Assembly (NCBI GenBank): GCA_002753565.1
Contig: PEAM01000030.1
Location: 1 to 52,968, forward strand
Direction of reading: 5' to 3'
DNA from: Magnetococcales bacterium
GTDB taxonomy: Bacteria > Pseudomonadota > Magnetococcia > Magnetococcales > JADFYX01
DNA length: 52,968 nt
Shown here: piece after piece, positions 7,888 to 15,326 of the stretch
How positions within the stretch are numbered: the first letter of the stretch is position 1
How the letters are laid out: the number at the start of each line of letters is the position of its first letter
Notes under the pieces: model-generated
Databases searched by the model: none
What the model saw: the letters and a program-made list of their open reading frames with translations, nothing else
What the model was told of the DNA's origin: nothing
Translations under genes and position numbers: made by a program

Positions 7888-8489
7888 TGGGATCTCTCCA
7901 TGGATTCGCGCAACTGTTCCGAGGTGGGGCGGATATAGTGCATGACCGAGGCGATTCCGGTATGGCCCAACAGTCTGGCCACCTCCACCAGGGGCTCCTT
8001 GGCTTCGGAGTTTTCCAAAATCCGCATGGCCCGGGTGTGACGAAACCAGTGGGTCGTGAACCCTTCCGGCAGGTCGGCCATCTTCGCCCAATACTTGGCC
8101 CGAAGCTGCAGGGAACGAACGGTAATCCCCTTTCCCCGCCTGTTGATCAGCAGTTGGTCATCCTCGTTACGGGATCCGCCCATCTCTCTGTGGATCATCA
8201 GCAGAACTCGTAAACAAGAGATCCCCCGTTTAGGCACAAAGACGGTGTAACCCAACCCCCGTTTGGCAATCTCCCGACGCACATTGAGGTTTTCCCTGCT
8301 GATGGCCAGCTTGGCATCCCGGACCGTCATCCCGGCCATGGTGCCGACCCGAATCCCCAAGGTGATCATCAGCTCCATCCAGGCCCGATCCCGCCGCGCC
8401 AGAACATCACCGTACTGACGAACGATTTTGAAAAGCCGCTTTTCTTCTTCACAGGTCAGAGATTTTTCGCTGGGGGATGTGGTCACCAT
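7884..8489 (-). CDS. Second tyrosine recombinase, catalytic domain only
   Basis: The 201-aa protein is essentially a tyrosine-recombinase catalytic domain without the N-terminal core-binding domain. Visible active-site residues are Arg in LGIRVGTMAG, HWFRHTRAMR (His-x-x-Arg-His), LLGHTGIAS and the Tyr in VMHYIRPT. It is the first gene of the leftward early operon, after an AGGTGAGG ribosome site. It is much shorter than int and far from the att sites, so a role in integration is doubtful. Resolution of replication intermediates or inversion of a local segment are possible roles. Confidence 0.8.
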   Translation of the reverse strand: MVTTSPSEKSLTCEEEKRLFKIVRQYGDVLARRDRAWMELMITLGIRVGTMAGMTVRDAKLAISRENLNVRREIAKRGLGYTVFVPKRGISCLRVLLMIHREMGGSRNEDDQLLINRRGKGITVRSLQLRAKYWAKMADLPEGFTTHWFRHTRAMRILENSEAKEPLVEVARLLGHTGIASVMHYIRPTSEQLRESMERSQ

Positions 8490-8658
8490 TTATTGCCTCA
8501 CCTTATTTGTTACCTGATACGCCCACAAAAAAAGACAAAAGTTTTACTTGCCCGCGATCCTCAAAAATCGAGATCTCGTTTGTCAGTCATGGAATCACCT
8601 GTTCACCTTCCATGCAGGCGATAGTTTTCAATATGTGAACCGAAGAGCAATTCTTGCG

Positions 8659-8928
8659 TTAAGCTACTTTTTGCCCGGCCAACCCTTTGAGCTTTTCAAT
8701 AGGGTCTTCTTCCCAAATTTGGGTATGAGTCAATGGGCAATGCATACGGTGAAGCGCCTCGGTAATCCTCTGTTTGATGAGGTTGATTGTGAATGGCTTG
8801 ATGCGGTCTTTGGCATTTCCATTCAGCACCAAATTTACCGTGCTCATTTTTACCCCTGTCGCCTCCGGCACGGCCGATAGATCAGCATGATAGATTTGAG
8901 TGAGTAATTTCTGTGCCGATGTTTTCAT
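8659..8928 (-). CDS. Cro-like small HTH regulator
   Basis: The 89-aa protein starts at MKTSAQKLLTQIYHADLS. Its central segment (SAVPEATGVKMSTVNLVLNG) resembles a helix-turn-helix. It is divergent from the CI-like repressor with 87 bp between them, the classic position of Cro. An AGGA ribosome site lies 8 nt before this ATG, which is why the 17-codon longer frame is not used. The assignment rests mainly on location and size. Confidence 0.6.
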   Translation of the reverse strand: MKTSAQKLLTQIYHADLSAVPEATGVKMSTVNLVLNGNAKDRIKPFTINLIKQRITEALHRMHCPLTHTQIWEEDPIEKLKGLAGQKVA

Positions 8929-9050
8929 TACGTGATATCCTACAAAGCTGATAATGTTCATGCGGAACCAAAAAATCAACGTATCGTGAGATAAAAGTAA
9001 CCGTACTGTGAGATTATGTCAAACACAAATATGACACAACGTGAGATTAA
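8929..9050. promoter_or_regulatory. Divergent control region with repeated GTGAGAT boxes
   Basis: GTGAGATAA at 8986, GTGAGATTA at 9008 and GTGAGATTA at 9041 are near-identical direct repeats spaced 22 and 33 bp, whole turns of the helix. A related GTGATATC lies at 8932, next to the Cro-like start. The 9008 copy covers the Shine-Dalgarno region of the CI-like gene and the 9041 copy lies inside its coding sequence, which would suit autoregulation. They are the best candidate operators of the lysogeny switch. Confidence 0.5.
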
Positions 9051-9951
9051 GGGCGTGATTTCCAGGATTCTGGGGGTTTACGGGGCAAAAAATGAGAGCC
9101 ATTTGGCCAGCATCCTCAAGATGTCAAAAGGAACGGTGAGCGGATGGAAGCGTAGAGGAAACGTCCCACATGATTTTTGCGCCCGGATTGCCACTGAACA
9201 AGGAGCAAGCAGCGACTGGCTCCTAACCGGCAAGGGTTCCCCTTTCATCGGTGGCTATTTCGCATCAGAAGAGGAGGCCATCAGCCATCTGGATATCCTG
9301 TTGGATGAATCGGGCTGGAACCTCTATCTGGTCTCCGATCGTACTTCGGCCTACTGCTTGGTGCTGACTCAGGACCATGAGTCGGAGAGTGCAGACGGGG
9401 TGAAAAAGAGCTATACCGAGGTGGAGATCATCGGTGGCCAGGTAGGGGAAAACCTACTGGAGCGGGTTTCGCAACTGACCGGACAGGTAACGGCCTTTAC
9501 CGTCGACACCACCGCCGAGGAGGTGAAACGACTGGTCAACGGCCAGGTCGGCAGCCATGAAATCATGGGCCGGGATGGAGAGGGAAATGGCCTGCCGGAT
9601 CGGGCGATCTCGGTGGTCAATTTTTCCGACTTCAAAAAAGGATGGTTACTACCACACATAAAGCAATCCACGAGTGATCAAAGCAAAGATGGTCTCAACG
9701 GTACAACGGCCCAAGGCATGAAAAATTATCCCGAGGTGGGGGCAGAAGATATTTTTAGAGCCATGGACCAACTGGCGAAGCTGATGGAGAAAGAGGGAAA
9801 AGTGATGCAACCCGGAAAAATGTCCTCCATGGTCAGGTTGACGGCGGAAATTCTGGCAGATGAAGTCAGGAAGTCCGGCAACGACCCGGCAAAGAGAGAC
9901 ACCGTTATTATGGATAAAATCCGGCAAATAATTCGTATTGCCGACAAGTAG
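9016..9951 (+). CDS. CI-like lysogeny repressor
   Basis: Residues 10-75 match the phage CI repressor HTH family: VISRILGVYGAKNESHLASI, LKMSKGTVSGWKRRGNVP, then ASSDWLLTGKG. The remaining 235 residues lack a recognisable LexA-type Ser-Lys peptidase. They include a region with beta-strand character and a C-terminal helical part (DIFRAMDQLAKLMEKEGK). The gene is the only rightward one in the left half, divergent from the Cro-like gene. The missing protease suggests that induction uses an antirepressor rather than RecA-driven cleavage, which fits the antirepressor cassettes elsewhere in the prophage. Confidence 0.85.
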   Translation: MSNTNMTQREIKGVISRILGVYGAKNESHLASILKMSKGTVSGWKRRGNVPHDFCARIATEQGASSDWLLTGKGSPFIGGYFASEEEAISHLDILLDESGWNLYLVSDRTSAYCLVLTQDHESESADGVKKSYTEVEIIGGQVGENLLERVSQLTGQVTAFTVDTTAEEVKRLVNGQVGSHEIMGRDGEGNGLPDRAISVVNFSDFKKGWLLPHIKQSTSDQSKDGLNGTTAQGMKNYPEVGAEDIFRAMDQLAKLMEKEGKVMQPGKMSSMVRLTAEILADEVRKSGNDPAKRDTVIMDKIRQIIRIADK

Positions 9952-10056
9952 AAAACGAAAAGCATTGCTGGATTGCTTATGGCATGACTCATGTTGGCGT
10001 TGGTGATCTTTACCAGCCGATATCGGTTGGCAACAACAAGATTGAGGAATGCCGAC

Positions 10057-10260
10057 ATGGAAAAAAAACTCTGTCAATTGGCTGAAGAAATCAAAACATC
10101 CCCATCCTTGAGAAAAAATGCCAGATGTCGATGGATCACAATCACCGTATTCACCAACTTGGTTACTGCTTTTTTTTGCTGGCAAATTCATGATTGGCAC
10201 CAACCAACTGAGCCGAAACAACATACCCTGACCCATGACCAACAAAAGATTGCCCAGTGA
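10057..10260 (+). CDS. Small membrane protein downstream of the repressor
   Basis: The 67-aa product has a charged N-terminus (MEKKLCQLAEEIKTSPS), one membrane segment (WITITVFTNLVTAFFCWQI) and a short polar tail. A GAGGA site 8 nt before the ATG supports the start. It lies about 100 bp after the CI-like gene on the same strand, so it may be expressed in the lysogen. Superinfection exclusion is a common role for such proteins, but nothing here proves it. Confidence 0.55.
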   Translation: MEKKLCQLAEEIKTSPSLRKNARCRWITITVFTNLVTAFFCWQIHDWHQPTEPKQHTLTHDQQKIAQ

Positions 10261-10280
10261 TTCCACACCAGTTACCAAGA

Positions 10281-10314
10281 GGCCCCTGGTGGATGAAGAC
10301 GATCACCAGGGGCC
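10281..10314. terminator. Strong hairpin between convergent genes
   Basis: GGCCCCTGGTG (10281-10291) pairs perfectly with CACCAGGGGCC (10304-10314) across a 12-nt loop. It separates the rightward repressor unit from the leftward dam gene. No T-run follows on either strand, so factor-independent termination is uncertain. Confidence 0.5.
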
Positions 10315-10351
10315 GTTGGGACACATGATTCGAAAGTTCAGAATTTGCCGA

Positions 10352-11131
10352 TCAATAATTCCTGATCAGCAACTCCACTACCGGGATACTTTTACTGTTG
10401 GCACATGAATATCGGGTAGATGCCTCATCAATCTGGAATGATCGAAAAATTGTCCGGATCTCCTGGGTGTCGTTCAGGCTGAGCAGAAATTTTCCCTTGA
10501 TTCCGCCCAGAACATCAGCCAGACGGGAAAAATCTTCCCGACAGAAAAGCCCCTTCCCGTAATGATCCTCACAGTTGAAATAGGGAGGATCCACGTAAAA
10601 AAATGTTCCCGGTCGATCATACCGTTTGATCAGCTCGGCATAGGGTAGGTTTTCGATGTGAACTCCGTTAAGACGGATATGAGCGGCTGAGAGATCTTCC
10701 TCAATACGCAGAAGGTTTAAACTGGCCGGGCCGGTGGCTGAGTAGCCAAAGGTTTTTGTTCCACTCATCCGGCCACCAAAACAGAGCCGGTGGAGGTAGA
10801 AAAACCGGGCGGCTCGCTCGATATCCGTCAATCCTTCCGGAGGGACCTCTCTGGCCCATTCGAACATCTTGCGACTGGTCAATGCCCATTTGAATTGCCG
10901 GACGAACTCCTCCAGATGACGTTGCACCACCCGGTAGAGGTTTACCACCTCACCGTTCAGATCGTTCAACACTTCCGACTTGGATGGGTCCTTACGAAAT
11001 AGAATCCACCCCGCCCCTGCAAAAGGCTCCGCATAACAGACATGGTCCGGAATCATGGGAACGATGGTTTTTGCCAGCAGGAACTTACCGCCCACCCATC
11101 CTGAGAGGGGGCTTCTGATCGGTTTTGCCAT
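10352..11131 (-). CDS. DNA adenine methyltransferase, D12/Dam class
   Basis: This 259-aa enzyme has the motifs of N6-adenine methyltransferases of the D12 class: SPLSGWVGGKFLLAK near the start, the AdoMet site YAEPFAGAGWILF, and catalytic DPPY in FYVDPPYFNC. It should methylate adenine in phage or host DNA, probably against restriction. Its start lies inside the com-like gene with a 47-nt overlap, and GAGGAAG precedes the ATG. Com next to a D12 methylase is also known from Mu-like prophages. The target sequence cannot be told from the protein. Confidence 0.92.
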   Translation of the reverse strand: MAKPIRSPLSGWVGGKFLLAKTIVPMIPDHVCYAEPFAGAGWILFRKDPSKSEVLNDLNGEVVNLYRVVQRHLEEFVRQFKWALTSRKMFEWAREVPPEGLTDIERAARFFYLHRLCFGGRMSGTKTFGYSATGPASLNLLRIEEDLSAAHIRLNGVHIENLPYAELIKRYDRPGTFFYVDPPYFNCEDHYGKGLFCREDFSRLADVLGGIKGKFLLSLNDTQEIRTIFRSFQIDEASTRYSCANSKSIPVVELLIRNY

Positions 11132-11297
11132 GAGCTTCTTCCTCTAAAGACGCTCGATGGCGTGCGGATATGGGACTCTCGGTCCGAATTGAAAATCTGT
11201 TGACGGTTTTGCATCGTGGGCATTTGATCTCCAGGTTCATAAACTCACCTTTTGCCAATAAACGCCCACACTTGCAGCGCACTTCATCTAATTGCAT
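11085..11297 (-). CDS. Com-like zinc-finger translational regulator
   Basis: The 70-aa protein carries the Com pattern of two CxxC pairs: RCKCGRLLAKGEF and KCPRCKTVNRF. In phage Mu, Com binds the mom mRNA and opens its translation start. Here the gene overlaps the start of the adenine methylase by 47 nt, so the same role on dam mRNA is likely. I chose the ATG at MQLDEVRCKC because homologues begin just before the first cysteine pair. Confidence 0.8.
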   Translation of the reverse strand: MQLDEVRCKCGRLLAKGEFMNLEIKCPRCKTVNRFSIRTESPISARHRASLEEEAHGKTDQKPPLRMGGR

Positions 11298-11414
11298 GAC
11301 TTTTGCTTTATTTATTCCGCCGTGACACGGTGACGGAATGGCCAATCTTGGCCGAGTTGGTCATGCGAGTTTTAACCTCGTAGCTCTGGGTAGTTTGACA
11401 ACCCATCTTCCGTC

Positions 11415-11442
11415 GGTCGGGCGTGTTGACGCACGCCCGGCC
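11415..11442 (-). terminator. GC-rich hairpin after the tail operon
   Basis: An 11-bp stem with one T.G pair (11415-11425 with 11432-11442, core GGGCGTG/CACGCCC) lies just beyond the stop of the tail-tip gene. It has no T-run in the leftward direction. Its position between the tail genes and com suggests termination or attenuation. Confidence 0.4.
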
Positions 11443-11455
11443 TTCGGTCCAATCA

Positions 11456-13837
11456 TCAATTCACATGTGCCCGGTCATCTTCCGCGACGGCGGTGATTTC
11501 AATCTTCTCCCCACGTGGTCGGATGGAAAGCACCCGGGCCAGTTGCGACCACCCCTCTCCGGCACCGAAACCAAAATAGGTTCGCTCCGCGTCGTGACCG
11601 GTGAAGGGGGATACGTCCAACGGATCGATCAATTTTACTTGCCTGTCCGCTCCGACCACGGCTACCACCTCATAGGGACCGGCACGGGAGCCGTCACGGT
11701 GGCGCAGGGCGATGTAATGGGTCTCTCCCTCGGTCCAGGTGAGCGGCTCGGAGAGGGTGAGGATAGCGTTGTTCCAGGGGGGAACGGTTTCGGGATCGGT
11801 CAAACCGTCGGCAGTCCAATCCACCACCTCGCCCCCCTGGCCCCAATTGGGCAGATCGTGGGTGATGGCGATCAGATCGCCGTAGATGGGGATCAACCCC
11901 TCCAGTTCGGTCTCGAAGGTGACCATCTTGCGCCGGTAGCGGTTGTCGGCGGCCATGTAATCCCCCTCCCGCTGGGCCTGGGCGGCATTGGTACAGCCGA
12001 ACAGGGTCACCTTGGCCGGTTTCTCCTCGACGCTGTCCGGCAGGGAGGCGGTGATCTCGTCCGGCTTCCAGGTCTTATCACTGAAATAGGTGACGGTCAC
12101 CGCATCGGCGGTATCATCCCCCGGCATGATGTATTCGATACGGAGGCTGTTCCTGACGATATTCCTCGGACCGAACAGGGCCACCGGCAGGGTTTTCTGG
12201 GTATCGCGTATCAGATGCAGCACACCCCCTTGGAGGATCGGCACGGCCCGGCCGCAGCGGGCCACCTTCTTCAAAGCGGCCCAAACCGTCATTACCGAAT
12301 CGAACACCCCGTCGAAATGGTCTCCACGACTCGAAAGCAAGGTGTCCAGGGCCTGCCAGTCGGTCAGCGCCAACCGGTCGTCGGTCAATTCCGCTCCGTA
12401 GGCCGATCGGCAGATATCGGCACAAGCCCAGACGATGGAACGGCTGGCCTGGGGAGAACTCCAACCAGTGGCGGAATCCCATCTCGGTATTTTTCGGGTG
12501 ACGATGCCATTGATCAACCGGGAGGATTGATGGGAGAGATTGTTGGTGGCCCGCATCTTGACTGCCAACAAGGTGATATCGCCAAAATCGGGCGTGCCGG
12601 TCAGCCTGGCCCGAACCTGCCCCCAAATCGCCTCATGCCCGGCCCGGGAACTGGTATCTTTCGTATCGGTCCGTTTGACCCGAACCTCATACCGGCCCGC
12701 CGTCACGGTATAGCTGTAGCTCTTGCGGATCGCCGTGTTGGTGGCTGCCGAATGGCTCTCCGTGGCCAGCACCGTAAAAGAGCCGATGGGGCTGCCGTCG
12801 TCGTCGATCTGCCGATACTCCACCGTCCAGTTGAGGGTTTTGGAATCGAGCCCACCTTGGTCGTTGGCGTAATAAAGGCCACGGGGCATGACGATATCGA
12901 CGTCGAGCTGGTCGGCCGTGGTTTCGGCGGGATTGACGGCAAAGGGACCGATCCAACCATCCTCACCCCCCGTCAGCTCGTTGGGAGCCAGCAGGGTTTG
13001 ACCGGCCACCTCCGGTGCCGTGACTACGTCGGCGTCAAACAGGGTGATGGTACCGCCGGGTGGAACGGTCTCGGTGGTCACCTCCGCGAAGGAGCTGATC
13101 GGAGTGTCCTCGATGCGGAGCTGCTCGATATCGAACTCTCCTTGCCCTACGACGTGGAGCTGGTGAAGAAACTGTTCGTTATCGACGAACTCCTGCCACG
13201 GCTTGGCCGCCAGGTCGAAATAGATTAGATGACGGCCATAGACCACCGGGATCGGCGCACCGAGCCGACCGGCATTGCCCTGGCCCTGTAGGCTGTAGGT
13301 GGGGCTGGGTGCGGCGATGGTCCCGGTGGGGGATGCGCCCGCTGAAGCGGTGATCCCAGTGCCGATCGAGCCGCCATAGCTCAGAGATGGCATGGTGGGC
13401 GATGGCGGAGGAATCAGGACGTTGACCAGAGCATTCCCGATCATACCGATCGCAGCTCCAGCCAAAGCTTTGGTTGCCGTCCAACCAATCACATTGGCCA
13501 CGGAGGTGGCGATACCTGTGCCGAAGTTGATGGCGGCGATCTGTGGAGCGACCACCGCCACAGCAATGGTCAATATGGTCTTCAGCGGATTTTTTCCACC
13601 ACCGCCCAACGGCAGGGCCATGAAGACCACCACCTCTCCATTACGGATTGTGGTGGTTTCCCATTCGGCCCGCATGATCGGCTGGCCGTTGTGGATGCAG
13701 ACGGTGGGCCGGTCGAACTCCTCTATTCCTTGGGCTTCCAGCCATTGACGGATGGTTGCCTGAAAAAACAGTTCATGAACCTGCCGCCCCTTATCCGGCT
13801 GAAACGGATTGTCCGCCATCACCACCACACCGCTCAT
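11456..13837 (-). CDS. Tail tip/host-specificity protein, TipJ/gpJ-like
   Basis: The 793-aa protein resembles TipJ-family central tail tip proteins. It has an N-terminal domain (FQPDKGRQVHELFFQATIRQ), an Ala/Gly-rich hydrophobic stretch near residues 85-140 (also seen in lambda gpI/gpJ-type proteins), GAPIPVVYGRHL, and a long beta-rich region with a gpJ-like fold. It would form the distal tail tip that contacts the receptor. It follows the NlpC/P60 and DUF1833 genes with ATGA overlap, the order expected for a siphophage tail tip. It is the last gene of the leftward late region. Confidence 0.85.
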   Translation of the reverse strand: MSGVVVMADNPFQPDKGRQVHELFFQATIRQWLEAQGIEEFDRPTVCIHNGQPIMRAEWETTTIRNGEVVVFMALPLGGGGKNPLKTILTIAVAVVAPQIAAINFGTGIATSVANVIGWTATKALAGAAIGMIGNALVNVLIPPPSPTMPSLSYGGSIGTGITASAGASPTGTIAAPSPTYSLQGQGNAGRLGAPIPVVYGRHLIYFDLAAKPWQEFVDNEQFLHQLHVVGQGEFDIEQLRIEDTPISSFAEVTTETVPPGGTITLFDADVVTAPEVAGQTLLAPNELTGGEDGWIGPFAVNPAETTADQLDVDIVMPRGLYYANDQGGLDSKTLNWTVEYRQIDDDGSPIGSFTVLATESHSAATNTAIRKSYSYTVTAGRYEVRVKRTDTKDTSSRAGHEAIWGQVRARLTGTPDFGDITLLAVKMRATNNLSHQSSRLINGIVTRKIPRWDSATGWSSPQASRSIVWACADICRSAYGAELTDDRLALTDWQALDTLLSSRGDHFDGVFDSVMTVWAALKKVARCGRAVPILQGGVLHLIRDTQKTLPVALFGPRNIVRNSLRIEYIMPGDDTADAVTVTYFSDKTWKPDEITASLPDSVEEKPAKVTLFGCTNAAQAQREGDYMAADNRYRRKMVTFETELEGLIPIYGDLIAITHDLPNWGQGGEVVDWTADGLTDPETVPPWNNAILTLSEPLTWTEGETHYIALRHRDGSRAGPYEVVAVVGADRQVKLIDPLDVSPFTGHDAERTYFGFGAGEGWSQLARVLSIRPRGEKIEITAVAEDDRAHVN

Positions 13838-14268
13838 GACTGCCTCTCTCTAAACCGCCCGTCTCCAAATCGATAGAACCCCTCCACCTGCCAACCATGA
13901 ACCGGCAACACGGAAAGCGGTTGAAACACGACGCCCGGCCCTTCGGTACAATGCAGCACCCCGCCACCGTCCACCTCCAGCCACACCCCGACATGGACCG
14001 GATAACGGGCCTGGCGCAGCAAGACGCAATCCCCTTCATCGGGTGCGGCCACCTCGCTCAACCCTTTACGCTCCGGGTGATCCCGGAAGGTTCTTACCAC
14101 CTGCAGAAGATTATCGCCAGGCACCGGAATGATGGAGAGATCCCGCCCGAAAATCTTCTTTTGGACGAATCGGACGAAGGTCCAACAGTTGAAAGAGTCC
14201 GGCCCCTCGCCGATGGCCGACCAGGGGCGGCCGATCAGATCCACCGCCCAATGTCGTTGCCTGCTCAT
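13834..14268 (-). CDS. NlpC/P60 tail assembly peptidase (gpK-like)
   Basis: The 144-aa protein has the cysteine of NlpC/P60 hydrolases in SFNCWTFVRFVQ and the following histidine in YPVHVGVWLEV, with WAVDLIGRPW near the start. Phage members of this family (lambda gpK type) sit in the tail tip and cut peptidoglycan or help assembly. It overlaps both neighbours by ATGA. Size and order fit the family. Confidence 0.88.
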   Translation of the reverse strand: MSRQRHWAVDLIGRPWSAIGEGPDSFNCWTFVRFVQKKIFGRDLSIIPVPGDNLLQVVRTFRDHPERKGLSEVAAPDEGDCVLLRQARYPVHVGVWLEVDGGGVLHCTEGPGVVFQPLSVLPVHGWQVEGFYRFGDGRFRERQS

Positions 14269-14807
14269 CGTGTCAGCCCCGGAAATCGGGTGGCGGTGTA
14301 GGATTCCGCCGGGAAGGCCTTGGAACCGATATCCATCATCCGCGCCCTTGCGGTGACGGTCATCACATCGGCATGGGCCTCGGTCAACACCAGGGTCAGC
14401 GGCGGATCCATCTGCGGCCCATCCAGATCGGTGGAGAGATAGGGCCGATAGGTCACCTCGATCTTATCCTGGCTGGTGGCCGCCCCGTCCAACGCCTCGA
14501 TGATGGCCCGATCGACGTTATCCAGGGTGATGCTGATCTCCGGTACCGGCACCGTATCCACCGGTGGCAGATCCAGGTCGAACGATAGCGCGATGAAAGT
14601 AACTATCTCCCCGCCATTGACCGGAGCCGAGGCTTCCAGCCGGGCGGTCAGGTCGGCATGATCCCGCACCACCCAGATGGAAGTGGGCGCGCCCAGATCA
14701 TCGACAAAGGTCGGATGACGCAGCTCCAGAGTGTGCAGAATGACGATATCTGCCGGAGCCGAGGCGTACGCCTCCTTGATGGCATCGGAAAGAGACGAAT
14801 CCGGCAT
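14265..14807 (-). CDS. DUF1833-family tail protein
   Basis: The 180-aa protein matches the phage DUF1833 pattern: an early hydrophobic strand followed by LELRHPTF, a central ALSFDLDLPP, and ITLDNVDRAIIEALDG. Such proteins are placed just before the NlpC/P60 and tip genes in many siphophages and probably belong to the baseplate-like tip. It overlaps the NlpC gene as ATGA. Confidence 0.8.
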   Translation of the reverse strand: MPDSSLSDAIKEAYASAPADIVILHTLELRHPTFVDDLGAPTSIWVVRDHADLTARLEASAPVNGGEIVTFIALSFDLDLPPVDTVPVPEISITLDNVDRAIIEALDGAATSQDKIEVTYRPYLSTDLDGPQMDPPLTLVLTEAHADVMTVTARARMMDIGSKAFPAESYTATRFPGLTR

Positions 14808-14810
14808 GGG

Positions 14811-15323
14811 TCAGGCAGGCCAGTGGTGATCGGCGGTGAAATCGTCCGGCAGGCTTTTTTCCAGTTCGCCGGATTTAGTCCGCACCGACTCCACCCAGGC
14901 CCAGGCGGATTGGATCTCCTGAAATTCGGCGGATTGCTCCGGAGTCAGGTTGGCATCGCCGATCCGGGTCAACTCCAGACCACGGGCGATCAAATTACGC
15001 TGTTTCCAGTCGGGAAAGCGGGCCGTAATCCGGCGACCAGCCTCCCCTTTGATGGCGGTGATTTTACTGTTTTCCAGACTGCTGATCTCTTCCGCCGTCA
15101 TATCCCGTACCAACTCTGTAACGACCACCCGGTCTGTCTGGACATTGATCGATTGCCCGTTACGATTTTGAGTATTGGTTGGTGTAACTTCAACCACCTC
15201 TACCGGCAACCAACCCAACTCTTTCAACTCCACATTAGTTGCTAAATGAAGCCCTGAAACATGTTTCCAAGATTTTGGCAAATCCCGAATAATTCTTTCT
15301 TCTATTTGGTAATACATATTCAC
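14811..15323 (-). CDS. Hypothetical protein after the fibre gene, possible fibre assembly protein
   Basis: This 170-aa protein has an N-terminal part with KELGWLPVEVVEV and a helical C-terminal part containing ITARFPDWKQRNLIARGLEL. It follows the beta-propeller fibre gene by 4 bp and precedes DUF1833, where fibre chaperones are often found. I see no catalytic motif. Chaperone function is inferred from position only. Confidence 0.6.
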   Translation of the reverse strand: MNMYYQIEERIIRDLPKSWKHVSGLHLATNVELKELGWLPVEVVEVTPTNTQNRNGQSINVQTDRVVVTELVRDMTAEEISSLENSKITAIKGEAGRRITARFPDWKQRNLIARGLELTRIGDANLTPEQSAEFQEIQSAWAWVESVRTKSGELEKSLPDDFTADHHWPA

Positions 15324-15326
15324 ACC

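Noticed and set aside
7884-8489. Idea that the 201-aa recombinase is a broken integrase
   Set aside because: All catalytic residues are kept, the frame is intact with a good ribosome site, and it is the first gene of an overlapping operon.
9649-10278. Leftward 209-codon frame opposite the CI-like repressor end
   Set aside because: Overlaps the repressor and the small membrane protein, both with better signals; content is not protein-like.
11423-13228. Rightward 601-codon open frame opposite the tail tip gene
   Set aside because: Gly/Arg/Pro-rich shadow typical of G+C-rich DNA; the leftward frame matches TipJ-type proteins.
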